A DNA stretch of 64,000 nucleotides from Rachicladosporium sp. CCFEE 5018 (lineage: Eukaryota > Ascomycota > Dothideomycetes > Cladosporiales > Cladosporiaceae), in NCBI GenBank assembly GCA_002077045.2, contig KZ111154.1, positions 637,526-701,525 on the forward strand, written 5' to 3'. Position numbers and translations under genes: made by a program. Below are positions 1 through 11,396 of the stretch, piece after piece. The number at the start of each line of letters is the position of its first letter. Position 1 is the stretch's first letter. The notes under the pieces were generated by a model, which worked only from the letters and a program-made list of their open reading frames with translations, made no database searches and was not told where the DNA came from.

Positions 1-641
1 TCCGACTTCCGGAATGCGTGATCGCGAATAACTTCAGCCACCTTGCGAAACGGCACTTCTTTTGTTGCTGTATAGCCGTGATAGACCTTTGGCTCAGCGC
101 GACCGCTCATAGTCCGCCACGGCGTGGGCATGTGGTCTTCGCCCGGTAAGGAATCTGGCCTCGCGGCTTCGTCCTGGACCGCTTTGATGGGCTTGTCATT
201 GGATTTGAGCTTGCCGAGACCTTTCTTGAAGAGGCCACGAAGCTTCTTCACTTCGCTTTCCTCACGTGGCTTGCCGGTCTGTCCTTCGGCATCAGATGAT
301 GAGGCCGAAGAAGGCGAGTCGCCGTCCCAGACGTCGATCTCGATGCACCGACATCCTCGCTTGAGGACGTCTTTGTAGGCATCTGTTGAGCTTTTCGACC
401 ATAGCTGGTTGCCCGTGAGATAAGTATTGTGCGAGCTGGAGATAAAGTACTGCGATATCTTGTGCGAAGTGTCCGTCGAGATGGGCGATGGTTTCGACGC
501 CTCTGGAGAGACTAGAGTCGTAAGGAAGTGGTCGAAGGAGTCGTGCTTGACGCCAGTCTGCAGCTGGGCTTCGTACTCTGCTTTGGCATGCTTCAGAACT
601 GTCGCTGCCAGCTCTGGTGAGTCGCTTGCTGTTGATGCCAT
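1..641 (-). CDS. PLC1: Phosphoinositide-specific phospholipase C, N-terminal part
   Basis: Partial gene running off the left edge; 213 residues are visible and open throughout. PI-PLC hydrolyses phosphatidylinositol 4,5-bisphosphate to IP3 and diacylglycerol at membranes. The X-box is clear: SSSHNTYLTGNQL carries the first catalytic His (residue 71) and Asn72, CRCIEIDVWDGD supplies the Ca2+ ligands Glu101 and Asp103, and VYHGYT carries the second catalytic His (188), followed by a VIRDHAF segment. About 75 low-complexity, charged residues (109-182) split the X-box between WDGD and the HGYT strand; such inserts are common in fungal PLCs. The ATG at 641 follows an in-frame stop 36 bases upstream, so only about 60 residues precede the X-box and no PH domain or EF hands are present, unlike yeast Plc1. 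The Y-box and C2 domain would lie outside the window. The symbol is by family, not proven orthology. Confidence 0.88.
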   Translation of the reverse strand, partial: MASTASDSPELAATVLKHAKAEYEAQLQTGVKHDSFDHFLTTLVSPEASKPSPISTDTSHKISQYFISSSHNTYLTGNQLWSKSSTDAYKDVLKRGCRCIEIDVWDGDSPSSASSSDAEGQTGKPREESEVKKLRGLFKKGLGKLKSNDKPIKAVQDEAARPDSLPGEDHMPTPWRTMSGRAEPKVYHGYTATKEVPFRKVAEVIRDHAFRKS

Positions 642-1559
642 TGTCCGGGAAGATGGAAGCCCGATCGGTTGCAGTCATTCACAAAATGATCGGCGAGATC
701 GAGGAGATTGTAAGTTAGTAGATGTAGTCCATGGAGTTCTAGATATCTTCGATTCACTCTTACACTCGCAGTGACCACGGTGGCAGCGATCTTGGACTGC
801 ACGATGTTCATATGTCCGACAAGCTTTGATTGGCAACACCAACTACATGCAGATTGTTCTGAGGCATTATTATTTCGCGTAAGCTCACAGCCCCAAGCCC
901 AATGGTGCCGAGCGCCAATGCATTCAGATATAGAGATGTATCCATAATGAAACAGGGCGCTTCCCCTGCAGCGATCTCACAGCTGAGTCGCGCTTCGACG
1001 TCACTGGGCTGACCACCTGCCAGGACATCGCATCTCTGTAGGTCCCTCTATCACAACACATGAATCACGTTGATTGGAATCAATATGACTTCTTTGAGCA
1101 AAGCGTCCGCAGAGTCTACCGTCCGCTCCTGGGGCTTCTCGCACGTCTTCTCATGGACTGATGGCCCGTAAAGCTCCCCCGCCAACACCAGGTATCCATC
1201 GACCTTCCACTGAGAAGCGCCCAGGAATGCCCACTATCCTCCGCATTCGCATGGCGGCCTCACAACGCACTTGATTCTGCGTGGCGAGCTCACTATCACG
1301 TATCCTGATGATGCGAAGCCGGTGAAAGAGACATTTGGCGCAGGCAGTAGACTGGATGTGGATGCGGGGCGGAGACATGAGGTGTGGATGGGAGGGGAGG
1401 GGTGTACGTATGTCATTGGGGAGTGAGGCGTCAAGTGGGATGGCAATGGAAGTGTGACAATACGCCAACGCAGACGTGATCTGCGAAGTTCTGTACAATG
1501 AAGATATGGTACATCTGATGACAATGCTTTTGCTGTACACATATACATTTACAGCCCAC
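642..1559. other. Intergenic region between PLC start and PEX6 stop
   Basis: 918 bp between two genes that both read leftwards. It must hold the PEX6 3' UTR and terminator and the PLC promoter. Short ORFs on both strands lack ATG-anchored, conserved-looking content. No RNA gene or repeat seen. Confidence 0.6.
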
Positions 1560-2823
1560 TCAATCGTACAGATCCTCGCCCATATCGTTCCCTGGCTGTT
1601 CAACGGCTTTGGCTTTGCCCTTTCCCTTGCCTTTGCTGCTCGGAGGTCTGACTGGTGCAGAAGGTCGAACAGGCGCCTTGCCATTGCTTCCTTTACTCCC
1701 GTTGAGCTTCAACTTATCGGTGCGAATCACATAGTCATCTTCATCGCTCGATGCGCCAGCGACTGCGCCCACAGCACTACCGTTACCATTCGACACTGCG
1801 GAACGTGACGAGCCTTTGCGAGCCATGAGCTCGCTAAGCTTCGCCCTTGCAACAACTTTCGGGTCAATGTTGTTGTTCTGAGCGCTTGGAGGCGCATTTT
1901 GAGATTCCATAGTATCCTCGATCGACTTCTGTTTCTTGCCAGCTCCCTCGAACTGATCACGCACACTTTCGTAGTGCCTCAATTCGTCGAGACTAACACT
2001 AGGCACCAGCTCCTTCCTTGCCTCTGCAAAGTCTACCTCTTCGACTAGAACATTCAGGTCTACTTCTGTGGCGTGGTGGTCGAAGAAGCCTGCTATAGTA
2101 ATGGGGAGCTTATCTTCGGCGGATCGCGTGGAGTTGATGGCAGCGACACGGGCGTCTACTAGACGAGCAGAGCGTGTGACGGCTTTGAGCATGGCGTCGC
2201 TGCAGAGAGCGTACAGATCGGCGCCTGTGAAGGTAAATGGGAGGGACTGAGCGACCCGGGGTAGGGAGAGGAAGGGTGAGAGCGTGAACCTGGGATGCAT
2301 TGTCAGCGTAGCTCAGACCTGAGTCATGAGTAGGTACAGAGACGTACTTCCGCGTCAGCGCCTGCAAAATAGTGGCTTGCTTGTCGTGCGTGTCTGAGAT
2401 ACCAAGATAGAGCATCTTGTCGAATCTGCCTGGTCTGAGGAGCGCTTGATCAAGAAGATCTGGACGGTTCGTAGCGCCAATCACGAAGACTCCACCGCCA
2501 CCATCTTCACCGTCACTCATGCCGTCAAGCTCGGCAAGCAGCTGAGAGACAATACGATCCATGACTCCGCCGCTATCGCCTTGATTGCCACGCTTTGGCG
2601 CCACAGAGTCCAGCTCGTCGAAGAACACGACACATGGTCTGGCATCTCTGGCTCGCTGGAAGACCCGGCGGACGTTCGCTTCAGATTCACCGATGTACAT
2701 GTTGAGCAGCTCAGGTCCCTTGACAGAGAAGAAGTTGAGACTGAACTCTGTGGCGATGGCTTTGGCAAGAAGCGTCTTCCCCGTGCCCGGTGGACCGTAG
2801 AACAAGATGCCGGAGCGCTTCTT
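1560..2823 (-). CDS. PEX6: Peroxisomal AAA ATPase PEX6, C-terminal part (contig A copy)
   Basis: The 3' end of PEX6, cut at its 5' side by the first gap. Exons are 2348-2823 and 1560-2289, with a 58-bp intron at 2290-2347 (donor GTACGT, acceptor CAG). The part seen starts at the D2 Walker A motif and includes GESEANVRRVF, the Walker B VVFFDELDS and the arginine-finger stretch NRPDLLDQALLRPGRFDK. After the intron comes GADLYALCSDAMLKAVTR, typical of PEX6, and a Gly/Lys-rich tail. Bases 1592-2823 match 15504-16735 base for base apart from two substitutions I found (1692 and 1786; Lys/Asn and Gly/Asp in the tail). This copy supplies the true stop (1560-1562), which the contig C copy lacks. Confidence 0.93.
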
Positions 2824-2923
2824 NNNNNNNNNNNNNNNNNNNNNNNNNNNNNNNNNNNNNNNNNNNNNNNNNNNNNNNNNNNNNNNNNNNNNNNNNNNNN
2901 NNNNNNNNNNNNNNNNNNNNNNN
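2824..2923. other. Assembly gap (100 N)
   Basis: Exactly 100 N, a placeholder length. PEX6 on the left and the Zn2Cys6 gene on the right are both cut mid-gene, and neither continues across the gap. The left contig continues by overlap at 15504, not at 2924. Confidence 0.98.
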
Positions 2924-5306
2924 GCGAGGAAGGCGAGAATGGCGATGAGGATAGCGAGGTCGAGCAGGTCAGCAAGGGAATTGGCATTATGAAGGTGGAC
3001 AACACAGGAAGGGCCATGTATGCATCAGATGCGCATTGGTATGCGATTCTGGCTGAGATCGGAGAGGTCAAGAGGTACTTTGACAACCACAAGGAGGACT
3101 ACACGAATCATCTGAATCGCGTCAATGCGGCGAAAGCGAGGGAAAAGCAGGGGACGGCTTTCCTTCTGCAAGGTAACTGCGCCGCATCGAGCAAGGAGGA
3201 GATCCTCGCACAATTCCCGCCGAAAGTCGACAGCGATCGGCTGATTGCGCGCTATTTCAACGCATACGATCCATCTGTGCACATCATACATGGACCCTCA
3301 TTTCAGAAAGAATACGATGCGCATTGGATGAACCCCAGTGCCACGCCCGTCGTCTGGCTGGGCATGTGCTTCGCCATGATGACACTCTCGCTGCAGTCGT
3401 ACCACAGAGCGGGCGATGAGCCGCCAGAGTATCAAGGCAGATCATTGGAGAGCTCGCATGACTTCCGAAGACTGACAGCGCAATGTCTACTAATAGGGGA
3501 CATCACCCAGCCGCTTCCGCAAGTTCTGGAAACACTGGTATTACACGTCCAAGCAGAGTACGGTCGCTCCCGAGATGCTGAGCCCAGCGTGCTACTCATG
3601 ACAAGTCTCTGCGTGCGCCTGGCACTGCGCATGGGCTACCACCGCGATCCTGGTCCACATCCCAGTATAACACCATTCCAAGCCGAGATGCGTCGCAGAG
3701 TCTGGACGTTTATCCGGCAATGTGATCTCCTCATTTCCTTCCAGTTCGGACTTCCTGCAATGGTGCGCTCGGATCATATCGACACGCTGCCTCCCCGAAA
3801 CCTATACGACGATGAGCTGCACGAGGACCTGCCGGCTTTGCCAGCTTCGAGACCTTCGTTCGAAGCTACACCGATGACTTACATGATCGCAAAGTCGAAG
3901 ATGACGTTTCTGTTCGGCAAGCTTGTTGAAAGAGTGCAATCTCTCACTGATCCGCCAAGCTACGAGGAAACGATGAAGTTTGATCAAGATCTGCGGGAGA
4001 TGAGGGCAGCTCATCCTCCGCTCTTGCGAATGCGATCATTCCACGACTCTTCCCGCGATCCGGCGAATCTGATCATGCAGCGGCTTGGACTGGAGCTCAT
4101 CTACCTGCGCTCGCTGTTTGTGCTGCATCGTCGCTTCATCGCACGAGGCAGGGATAATCCTCGTTTTGCCTATAGCCGGCGAACATGCATCGACGCCTCG
4201 ATGGAGATGCTCGCCCATCAAGCCACACTGCACGAGGAATCGCAACCTGGCGGCCGCTTGCGAAGCGTGAAATGGTACATCTCTTCACTCACAACTCACG
4301 ACTTCCTCCTGGCCAGTGTGAACGTATGCATGGATCTCTACCACGTTGCTGAGACAGAGCGGCGGCGGAATCGCAGCGCGCCTACGTCTCCGCCTCCGCT
4401 CGTTGCAGACCACTACGACGGAGATCGTAGGGACGCCATGATGCGGGCAGTCGAACACTGCATCACGATTTGGGAATCTGTGCGAGAGCAAAGCATGGAG
4501 GCTTACAAAGCTTCTGTCGCGCTGAGAGTCATGGTAGATAAGCTGAAGCACCTCCAACAACTCCAAACGCAGCAGATCTCGTCGACCGCGGCTGCTGCGA
4601 CAGGGCTGCTTGACCACCATGGCGTTCCTAACCATAACATCTCGCGCGGCGCGGTTTATGGCTTGTTCCCTAACGGCTCCGCAGCGGGTATGGGCGCTGA
4701 TGATCTTCCGCCTGAGCAGAGCGCAGCCATGACACTCGGGCTGCTGTCGTCTGGTGGCATGAGTCCAGGGCCGGGTTTCAACTTGCAGAACCTCGCAGCC
4801 GAAGCGCAGCAGCAGAGTCAGCAAAGGAGCGCAGGGTATCCGGTAGGTATGAACGGACTTCTCAACGCTGAGCCTGTGAGTGATCGAGGCGGGTACGCAG
4901 ATGGATATGCCACGGGGCTTACGCCGGGTGCGGATGCTCTCACAGGCGACGGTGGACCTGCGAGTCCGTTCACACAGATGTTTGGAGCGGGTGGCTTCGG
5001 CGGCTTCGGTGGCTTGGACGCGATGGGAGGCGGAGACATTGACTGGGTAAGTGCCTTGACTTCGTGCCGAACCGCAGTTCCAGCTAACATGATTTGCAGT
5101 CTGCCTGGGATTCTTACATCCAAGGCACGGGCGGCTCTGCGCTGGACCCGAATCTGACGGGTCTGTGGCCTATGAACCTCGATCCGCCAAATACTGGAGA
5201 TGAGCAATTGCAGGGTACGAACGGCCAACAGCCACAGATACAACAGCAGCCAAGTCAGCCGGCTGGTGGAGGGGCGACGTTCATGGGCGCCGGGACGCCC
5301 GGATGA
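2924..5306 (+). CDS. Zn2Cys6 transcription factor, 5'-truncated copy (contig B)
   Basis: Alternative copy of the regulator at 33385-36215, beginning in frame at about residue 150 because the contig starts there, so the zinc cluster is missing. Exons are 2924-5046 and 5100-5306, with a 53-bp intron (GTAAGT...TTGCAG). It keeps the fungal-specific regulatory domain (RYFNAYDPSVHIIHGPSF onward) and the Gln/Gly-rich C-terminus ending ATFMGAGTPG. Compared with the other copy, most of the gene is nearly identical, but about 3640-3735 and 4180-4990 carry many substitutions, nearly all at third codon positions. The reading frame is intact throughout, so this would be a functional allele or homeolog if its 5' end exists elsewhere. 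Confidence 0.9.
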
Positions 5307-6527
5307 CGGGGTTGAGCTCTGGACGAAATGCATGTGTAATGGCAAGGGAGCCGCGAGGTGATGATATCGAGACGATCGCGAGTCGGACATAATGAAATGA
5401 TGATCAAGCGATGGGTTCAGCGTCGGCAGATACTTATAAGAAGAGGTTGTAAGTGTAGACATACGAAAGAGCTGGCTGAAGAAGCACTCTACTCAGATGT
5501 TATGACCTGCATGTCCACTCTTCAAGCTGCTGGCCTTAGGCACCAATGCAGGAATCGCAAGCCACAGCCAGCACAACAGCTCCAGCTGCCTGTCAGCCTT
5601 GCTGCCCGAAAGACTGAATGGTCGGTGCCCAACGTCTTGATGACAACAGGCATGAAGCAGGAGCAGCTCGTGCGCACTGTACTGACCTTACGAAGCAACT
5701 CCCGTTACATCCAACTGACACATGAATCGCCGAAGCAGCGCTGATGTGGTAGCATTCAGTCTCCCAGTATCGATTGAACAGCGACTGACTTTGAACGCAC
5801 CATGGCCGTCGGGAAGCAAAGTCTACGAGTCGATGCACTAAATGCGTCGGGTAGTGCAGACGTCCACATTGGCGACGCTGTTCACGATTCCCGTAACAAT
5901 ACGCGCGGGGACGCGTTCAGCAATATCAACACTCTGTACCACACTAGGAGTGAGTGATGTGACGTCGCTATGAAGACGCTGTTGTTGGGCTGACCGTATC
6001 CAAGATCACTACAACACGTTATCACTAGAAGAGCACGGCGGTGGAGGTGAAGGCATTGCGATTTCTGTCTTACGCTCGGTCTGCGTGGCTGTACTGTCTC
6101 ATCTTATCGCTCATGTAGTGACGACCACCGCTGGCGGGTCTGCTAGCCGTCTCTCGAGCATCCAGCCTAGCCAGGCGTGCACTACTCATGAACATGCCAG
6201 TCTCGGGAGCCAAGAAGTTCTGCCGACGAGCTACACGATCCCGGAATACGATGCGCGTGGTCGGTTCTGCGGCGGCTTGGTTATATACGACGACGACGGT
6301 TGATGGCTACAAGTGTGCCACGGATGAGCGTGGATAGGTGTGTATGGCACTACCATGGGTCAGATAAGGCAGATTGAATGATGTGAGCAGAGATGTGTTG
6401 TGGGGATGAACTCTTCACTGACTTGACTATCAAACGCGCAACTACCCTAGCCTCGGCCCAGAGATCCATCTCCGACGAGACAGCCTCTCGTTTCCAATCT
6501 CTGCCTATTCCGCCGCATGTGACAGAC
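5307..6527. other. Intergenic, convergent 3' ends (contig B)
   Basis: About 1.2 kb between the convergent 3' ends of the regulator and the MGTRHL-family gene. Small ORFs are present but none has recognisable content. It differs from the contig C counterpart (36216-37431) by scattered substitutions and a few short indels near 5535 and 5580. No RNA gene found. Confidence 0.55.
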
Positions 6528-7309
6528 CTACTGACCACCAAGCACCACCTTCGGACCCTTACCACTCGCAGCACACTGCTCGACGAGATCCAAGCCTATC
6601 TGCATCTCACCAAGCTTCGAATCACCCGGCCCCATGCTCCTGTCAGACCCAGCATAGCACGCGTCGAGGAACTTCTCCTCCGCGGGCAAGTCGCTCAGAG
6701 CGAACTTGGCCATGAGGTCGACAGAGTCCTTGCCCTTCGGCAGATGCTTCCACAGCGTCCCCTGACCCTTCGGCTTGATCACCTTGTCATGAGGTGGAGA
6801 GTAGACTTCGAATACCTGCGCATCCAGATCAATGACGTAGACCCACTCACACATGTCGGCGTTGGCGAACGACAGCCAGCGGCAGATCTGGACGGGGTGC
6901 TTCGCGTCGGCTTTGGCGATGTAGCTGAGGATATCGGTGCTGGCGTAATTGCCGAAGGAGGCGGGGGTGTTAAAGATGTCGTGGTACTCCTTTGGAGACG
7001 TCGGGCTGTAGGTCAAGGCTTTCTGGAAGTCTGGAGACAAGCCTGGGGTGCCGCTCTCGGAGAGGACGACGATGTGGGTGAGGCCGAGCTTGAGTTTGCG
7101 GATGTTATCGGGGATGGCGATGAAGCGGAGAACTTTGAGGCCGTTTATCTCCGGGCTAAATGAAAGGAGATCTGGTCAGCATGCGCAATAGCTCAATGGG
7201 TAGAGGATATGGGCTGGCGAGAGGTTACTTACAAGCCATTGAATTGACCGTACTGCGCGACCACGAAACGGCCTTGGTAGTAGATGCAGACGAGGTGTCG
7301 GGTACCCAT
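6528..7309 (-). CDS. MGTRHL-family conserved fungal protein (intact copy)
   Basis: Two exons, 7233-7309 and 6528-7155, split by a 77-bp intron (7156-7232; GTAAGT...TTTAG), giving 234 residues. The start is fixed by the family signature MGTRHLVCIYYQGRFVVAQY at the ATG at 7309. Proteins opening this way are widespread in ascomycetes and also occur in bacteria and phages; I know of no assigned function. Here the usual GYPEGQG that follows the signature is changed (FNGFPEINGLKVLRF). No signal peptide, membrane span or catalytic motif is evident; there is a Trp/Cys-rich stretch (ICRWLSFANADMCEWVYVID) near the middle. It lies head-to-tail with the HET gene upstream. The contig C copy (37432-38214) has a frameshift in exon 2, so this is the better model. 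Confidence 0.85.
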
Positions 7310-7700
7310 GATGCTTGCGGTTGGTGAGGGCTGGTGTTGAAGTGTTGCGTTGGAAAGGTGGAGAGTTAGGGAAACGTCGCGATACATATACGGGAGGTTG
7401 GCCTTTACTGGAGTGCACCGACAGAACAATCTGCACATGGCAAACTGCTGCACGGCAAAGGGCATTGGGATTTCGTTGACTGTATCCAACAGCGTGTAAT
7501 GTGATGCGTAGGAAGGCACCTACCCGAGGTGACTGCAGAAGCTATGCATGCCGGTTCCTTGTCTGATCCTTGTCAAGCCCGTTCGTTGCCCCAGAGGGCC
7601 GTGGAGCCCAGCGTTTGTACGGCATTGATCTCGTTGCTGCTGATTGTTGATTTATAGGACTCTCACAGTCTAAACGTTTCCAGTGCCGCACGACAAAGAT
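7310..7700. other. Intergenic (contig B)
   Basis: 391 bp between the HET gene's 3' end and the start of the MGTRHL-family gene, both on the minus strand. It should contain the promoter of the latter. Nothing else recognised. Confidence 0.5.
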
Positions 7701-10317
7701 TCAGTTGATACGGAAGAATGTCTTGTCTGCATCCAAGGCCTCTTTGCTACGCGCAAGAATGGCTTCGCCATCCATGAGCCCATAGACGTACGTCTCGCCA
7801 ATGAGATGATACGATTTCTCACCTTGCGAGTCGGTGTACTCCTGCAACAGGACGGGTACAGTGCATCCGAACAGAACACACAATATGTCGCCCACACGAG
7901 CCTTGTTTGGTGCTAGACCGTGTAGTCTCTTACCCGCTCCGAGCTCCGGTCCCTTTGCTTCCACTTCGATAAAACAGCGATCCCAAATGACTTCGTGTAC
8001 ACGCTTCAAGAAGTTTTTCACCATGTATGGTGGGTCTCCGCTCAGTAGTTCTTTGGTATTGATGTAGCCATTGACAGTAACATTACTCAGTACGTAGGCA
8101 CATGCGGTCTGGTACAGTCCTGGCGCGTGTTCTCCGTTCGACCGCGCTCTGCCACCAGAGTGCGCCACACCTTGTCGGGAGCCGAGTCGATCTCTTCGGG
8201 TATATGCTTCTTCCCGAACAGCTTGAGTAGTGCCGAAGCCGGAACTATGCCATCGGTGGTCGGATCGGTCGACCAGCACACTCTGCCAATGTGCAAACCT
8301 TGAACTCGAATAGAGCTGTCTTTGAGCTCTTTGCGTGGAACACCTGCTCTACCACGCTCCGTGGCGACCGGAGATACAGCTGATACCGGAGAGCCAGGTC
8401 TACTACTGGGCTGACTGCTGGGCTGACTGCTGGGCCGACTGCCTACCGACAGGCCGCTGAAGTAACCGGAGTCCCGCATAGGCGGAGACTCACTGCTTGG
8501 TATAGTGTTGATGGTGGGCATCGGCAGCTTCGGTGTCGTCTCACCGCTCTGCAAATGTCGTGTGGATGGACCAGAGGTGTTTGATGTTGCCCATCGCAGC
8601 TTCTCGCGAGACAAACGCTGGTTCAGAGAGTCCTCAAGAGGGTCGTGTTCGACTGTCCCATTGACAGAAAAAGTCACCGTTGGCAAGCACGAATTAGAGA
8701 GGCTGCGAGATCGTCGTCGCGAGCTCTCCGTGAAAGCATTGGGTAGGAGATGTTGTTGTGCGATGTGAAATTTCACTCCAACTCCGGCCGACTCGTCGTG
8801 TGCGACTGATGACGGCTGTTGCACAGTAGGCGGCTCGTTGTCTACTCCGAACTTAACATTTGCCTTCTAATTGTGGCACGCATTGTATGGGCCAAGTCCT
8901 GGCATACCCACAAAGCAGTCCCCATGCCGGCGACGACCCAGAGCGCGATCACTTCGATGAGTGTCATCTACGGTTTGTATCCAAGACGGTAGTGCACTGA
9001 GTGGAGGGTAGTCGCCGGGCTGTGTCTTCCGTTCCGCCATCGCCCAACGCCGACACAGAATGTCGATGCAGCCTGTATTTCTGTATATCCACTTGATGAA
9101 GCCGGTGTATACGTCCAAGAGACTTCGCTTGTAGTCGAGGTCTGGAGGCATTTCAATGTCAGCCGGTGCGAACGTGCTAGGAGTAGGTGAGATGTATGTT
9201 TCTTTCGCGATGTTGCGGAACGCATTGATAGTGTCGCGAGGGTCGGAGGTATCGTATGTGGACAGTATCGATACCAGATACTCGAGACCTTGGATGGGCT
9301 CGCGTTTGTAGTAGCTCCCGTCTGTTGTTTCTTGAAGATATTGTTGATGGTGTCTATGAGCTTCTTGGCGGGGAGAGCATCGACTTCGCCCATGGCGTTG
9401 TAGTCATGACCGAAGTCTCGGGACTGTTTGAACATCTTCCGTATCGTATCGTACTGATCGGAGAAGATGCTGATACCGTCACGAAGTCCATTCCAATGTA
9501 TCTCATCGCTGCCGCAGTGGACTGTAGCGTCTTGAGCGAAGGCGAGCTCTTGAATTACCCATCGTCGAGAAATGCTTCTCATGAGATGCAGAAGGTCCTC
9601 CCAAGCATGTACTCTCGTGACATCCGCGACGAGCTCGTTGATCCGATCGAGACTCGTGAGCTCAGTATTCAGGAAGTTCATAGCTCTCCTCGTTGGGTCG
9701 TCGCTCCGTCCAAGCCAGATCAGTACGCGCTTCGCCTTCGAGTATATTTCGGACATCCGTGCCACTTGCTTCTCTTTCTCAGCACGATTATCCTGATGGA
9801 TGCAGATCGCGTCCACCCACACCTTGACATCTCGTTTCCAGGAACGGAGGTGGTACAGAGCATCGTAGAGATTTGGTTTGACACGGAATTGCTTGTGAAG
9901 ATATGTCTTGGCCAATGAGGCAGCTTCGGCAAAGCGCGCAACCTTGTCATCTGGCAGGCGAATCTGGGCGTCCACATTATTGAGATAGATCGTTTTCGTT
10001 GCGTCTCCGGGGCCCCAGTGATATGAGAGTGCCTCGTACTTGTGCTCCTTGCTACCCAATTGGTCGAACGGGACATGCAGGATGTCAAATACGATGTCCT
10101 CATTCTTTTCTTGCCGTTGCTTCAAGATCAAGAGTCGAGCGTGGCCATCAAGCAAAGGTTCGTATGCGTACATCTTACTGAAGGCAGTCGCTGCTAGACG
10201 CAGCTTCTCTGCAACAGAAATTGGGATCGTTTCTTGACGGCCAGGTCCCGGTGGTACCGGCTTACGGTGCTTCTGGGGCTTGGACCGGTCATCGTCTGAT
10301 TCCGGGTCGGTCGCCAT
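7701..10317 (-). pseudogene. HET-domain (heterokaryon incompatibility) gene, broken
   Basis: A single long HET gene in at least four pieces. From the ATG at 10317 the N-terminal half is intact and carries the HET domain: YEALSYHWG (residues 94-102), WVDAICIHQDN (167-177), RVLIWLG (197-203) and RRWVIQELAFAQ. The downstream pieces match the usual HET-protein tail (GDCFVGMPGLGPYNAC; then ARVGDILCVLFGCTVPVLL and HLIGETYVYGLMDGEA). Lesions: a 1-base loss near 9318; an in-frame TAG at 8867-8869 with reading continuing in the same frame beyond it; and a 1-base loss near 8141. The span is 2,617 bp, so two missing bases bring it to a multiple of three, about 873 codons. HET proteins trigger cell death after non-self fusion. 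Transcribed divergently from the NLR at 11397. Confidence 0.85.
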
Positions 10318-11396
10318 GATTTTTATGACAGCGAAACAGTAGCCTCAGGTCCAATGGAACTTTGACTTCGCGCCTGGACCAATATTCAAGAAGCGAATTG
10401 GCCTTGCAATGACGGCTCAGGTTACCGGGCGGCGGTGCAGTATAAGAGCTGCTCCGCGAGCCTTGCAGCAGGCTGCGCCGCAAGGCAATTAGCGCGCGAG
10501 AAGAAGGCATACCGCGCAGAGCAGAGCTAGCAGTAGCCAGACGCCTCATCCAGGGGCATGTCGAAGGAAGCGCCTTAGCGTCAGGTCAGAAGCAAGAATG
10601 ATGTGATGGACACGCATCTCCTCCTGCTGCTTCGGCCATCGATCTAGATGCCGCAGGCTGCCTGAGGATCATGGCGCCCACGAATGGCTGTGCCATATGC
10701 GGCAACGATAGGTTAATTCACATACTGACGAGCTTGTATGCGCAATGACAGTTTGGCATTCTGGTCAAGTCGCGCGATACCCCGTCCAGACGTAGGCGAG
10801 TAGGTACAGTACAGCAGAGCGGCCTCATGAGCAGTCTCAAACGGGCAATGATCATGCATATTGCCTCGCCGCTCGCTAATGGCGTTTCAGGCAGATCGTG
10901 GCCACTCGTACGGCCTCATTCAGTACACAGACCATAGCGCCGAACAGAAGTGTGTATTCAGATCGCGAGAGCAGCAAAGTGGCGACACATGTCAATATGC
11001 CACGGATGCGCTCTCACTTGACCTTGTACGACGGATCCAGCGATGGTCTGCTATGTTGCTGTTCAAGGACAACAATCGACGTAGATTATGATCAAAGCCA
11101 TGTGCAAGGCCAGGCGCACACTGCCACAGTCGAGCACACCCTTCTCCCACTAGCTGCATCGATCTGCAGCGCCACGGGGCGTACGATAAGCATATTGGAA
11201 CGCTGTGCGGCACTCGTACAGGACAGCCAATGACAGCACGAGGCTGCACAATCCGGTGAGACGATCCGGTCGCTGCGAGATCAGCAGATGATGTGATGAG
11301 AAAAGCGTGCAAGTAGTGACTGTGGGACGAGCACGGTGCGCTAAGATAGCATGGCTTGCAAGGTCAAGTCGGCTCTGAATTGCTACAGTTGTGACC
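10318..11396. promoter_or_regulatory. Shared divergent promoter between HET gene and NLR
   Basis: 1,079 bp between two divergent start codons (10317 minus, 11397 plus). A CCAAT motif lies about 30 bp upstream of the HET start. An 86-codon Arg/Ser-rich ORF (10289-10549, minus) overlaps the HET start, but I see no support for it as a gene. The whole segment is absent from the contig C version. Confidence 0.5.

Noticed and set aside
6393..7163. 256-codon plus-strand ORF
   Set aside because: Antisense to the MGTRHL-family gene, whose spliced model has a conserved start and correct splice sites.
7185..7215. tRNA-like A box (TAGCTCAATGGGTAGAGG) on the plus strand
   Set aside because: It lies inside the intron of the MGTRHL-family gene on the other strand, has no B box at the right distance, and does not fold as a cloverleaf. 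The same holds for the copy in contig C.
8867..8915. A 41-bp intron that would remove the HET nonsense codon
   Set aside because: A GTATGC donor and TAG acceptor exist, but removal breaks the frame and deletes residues conserved in the family.
10289..10549. 86-codon minus-strand ORF with a mitochondrial-presequence look
   Set aside because: Overlaps the HET start and 5' flank, low-complexity Arg/Ser/Ala, no conserved block.
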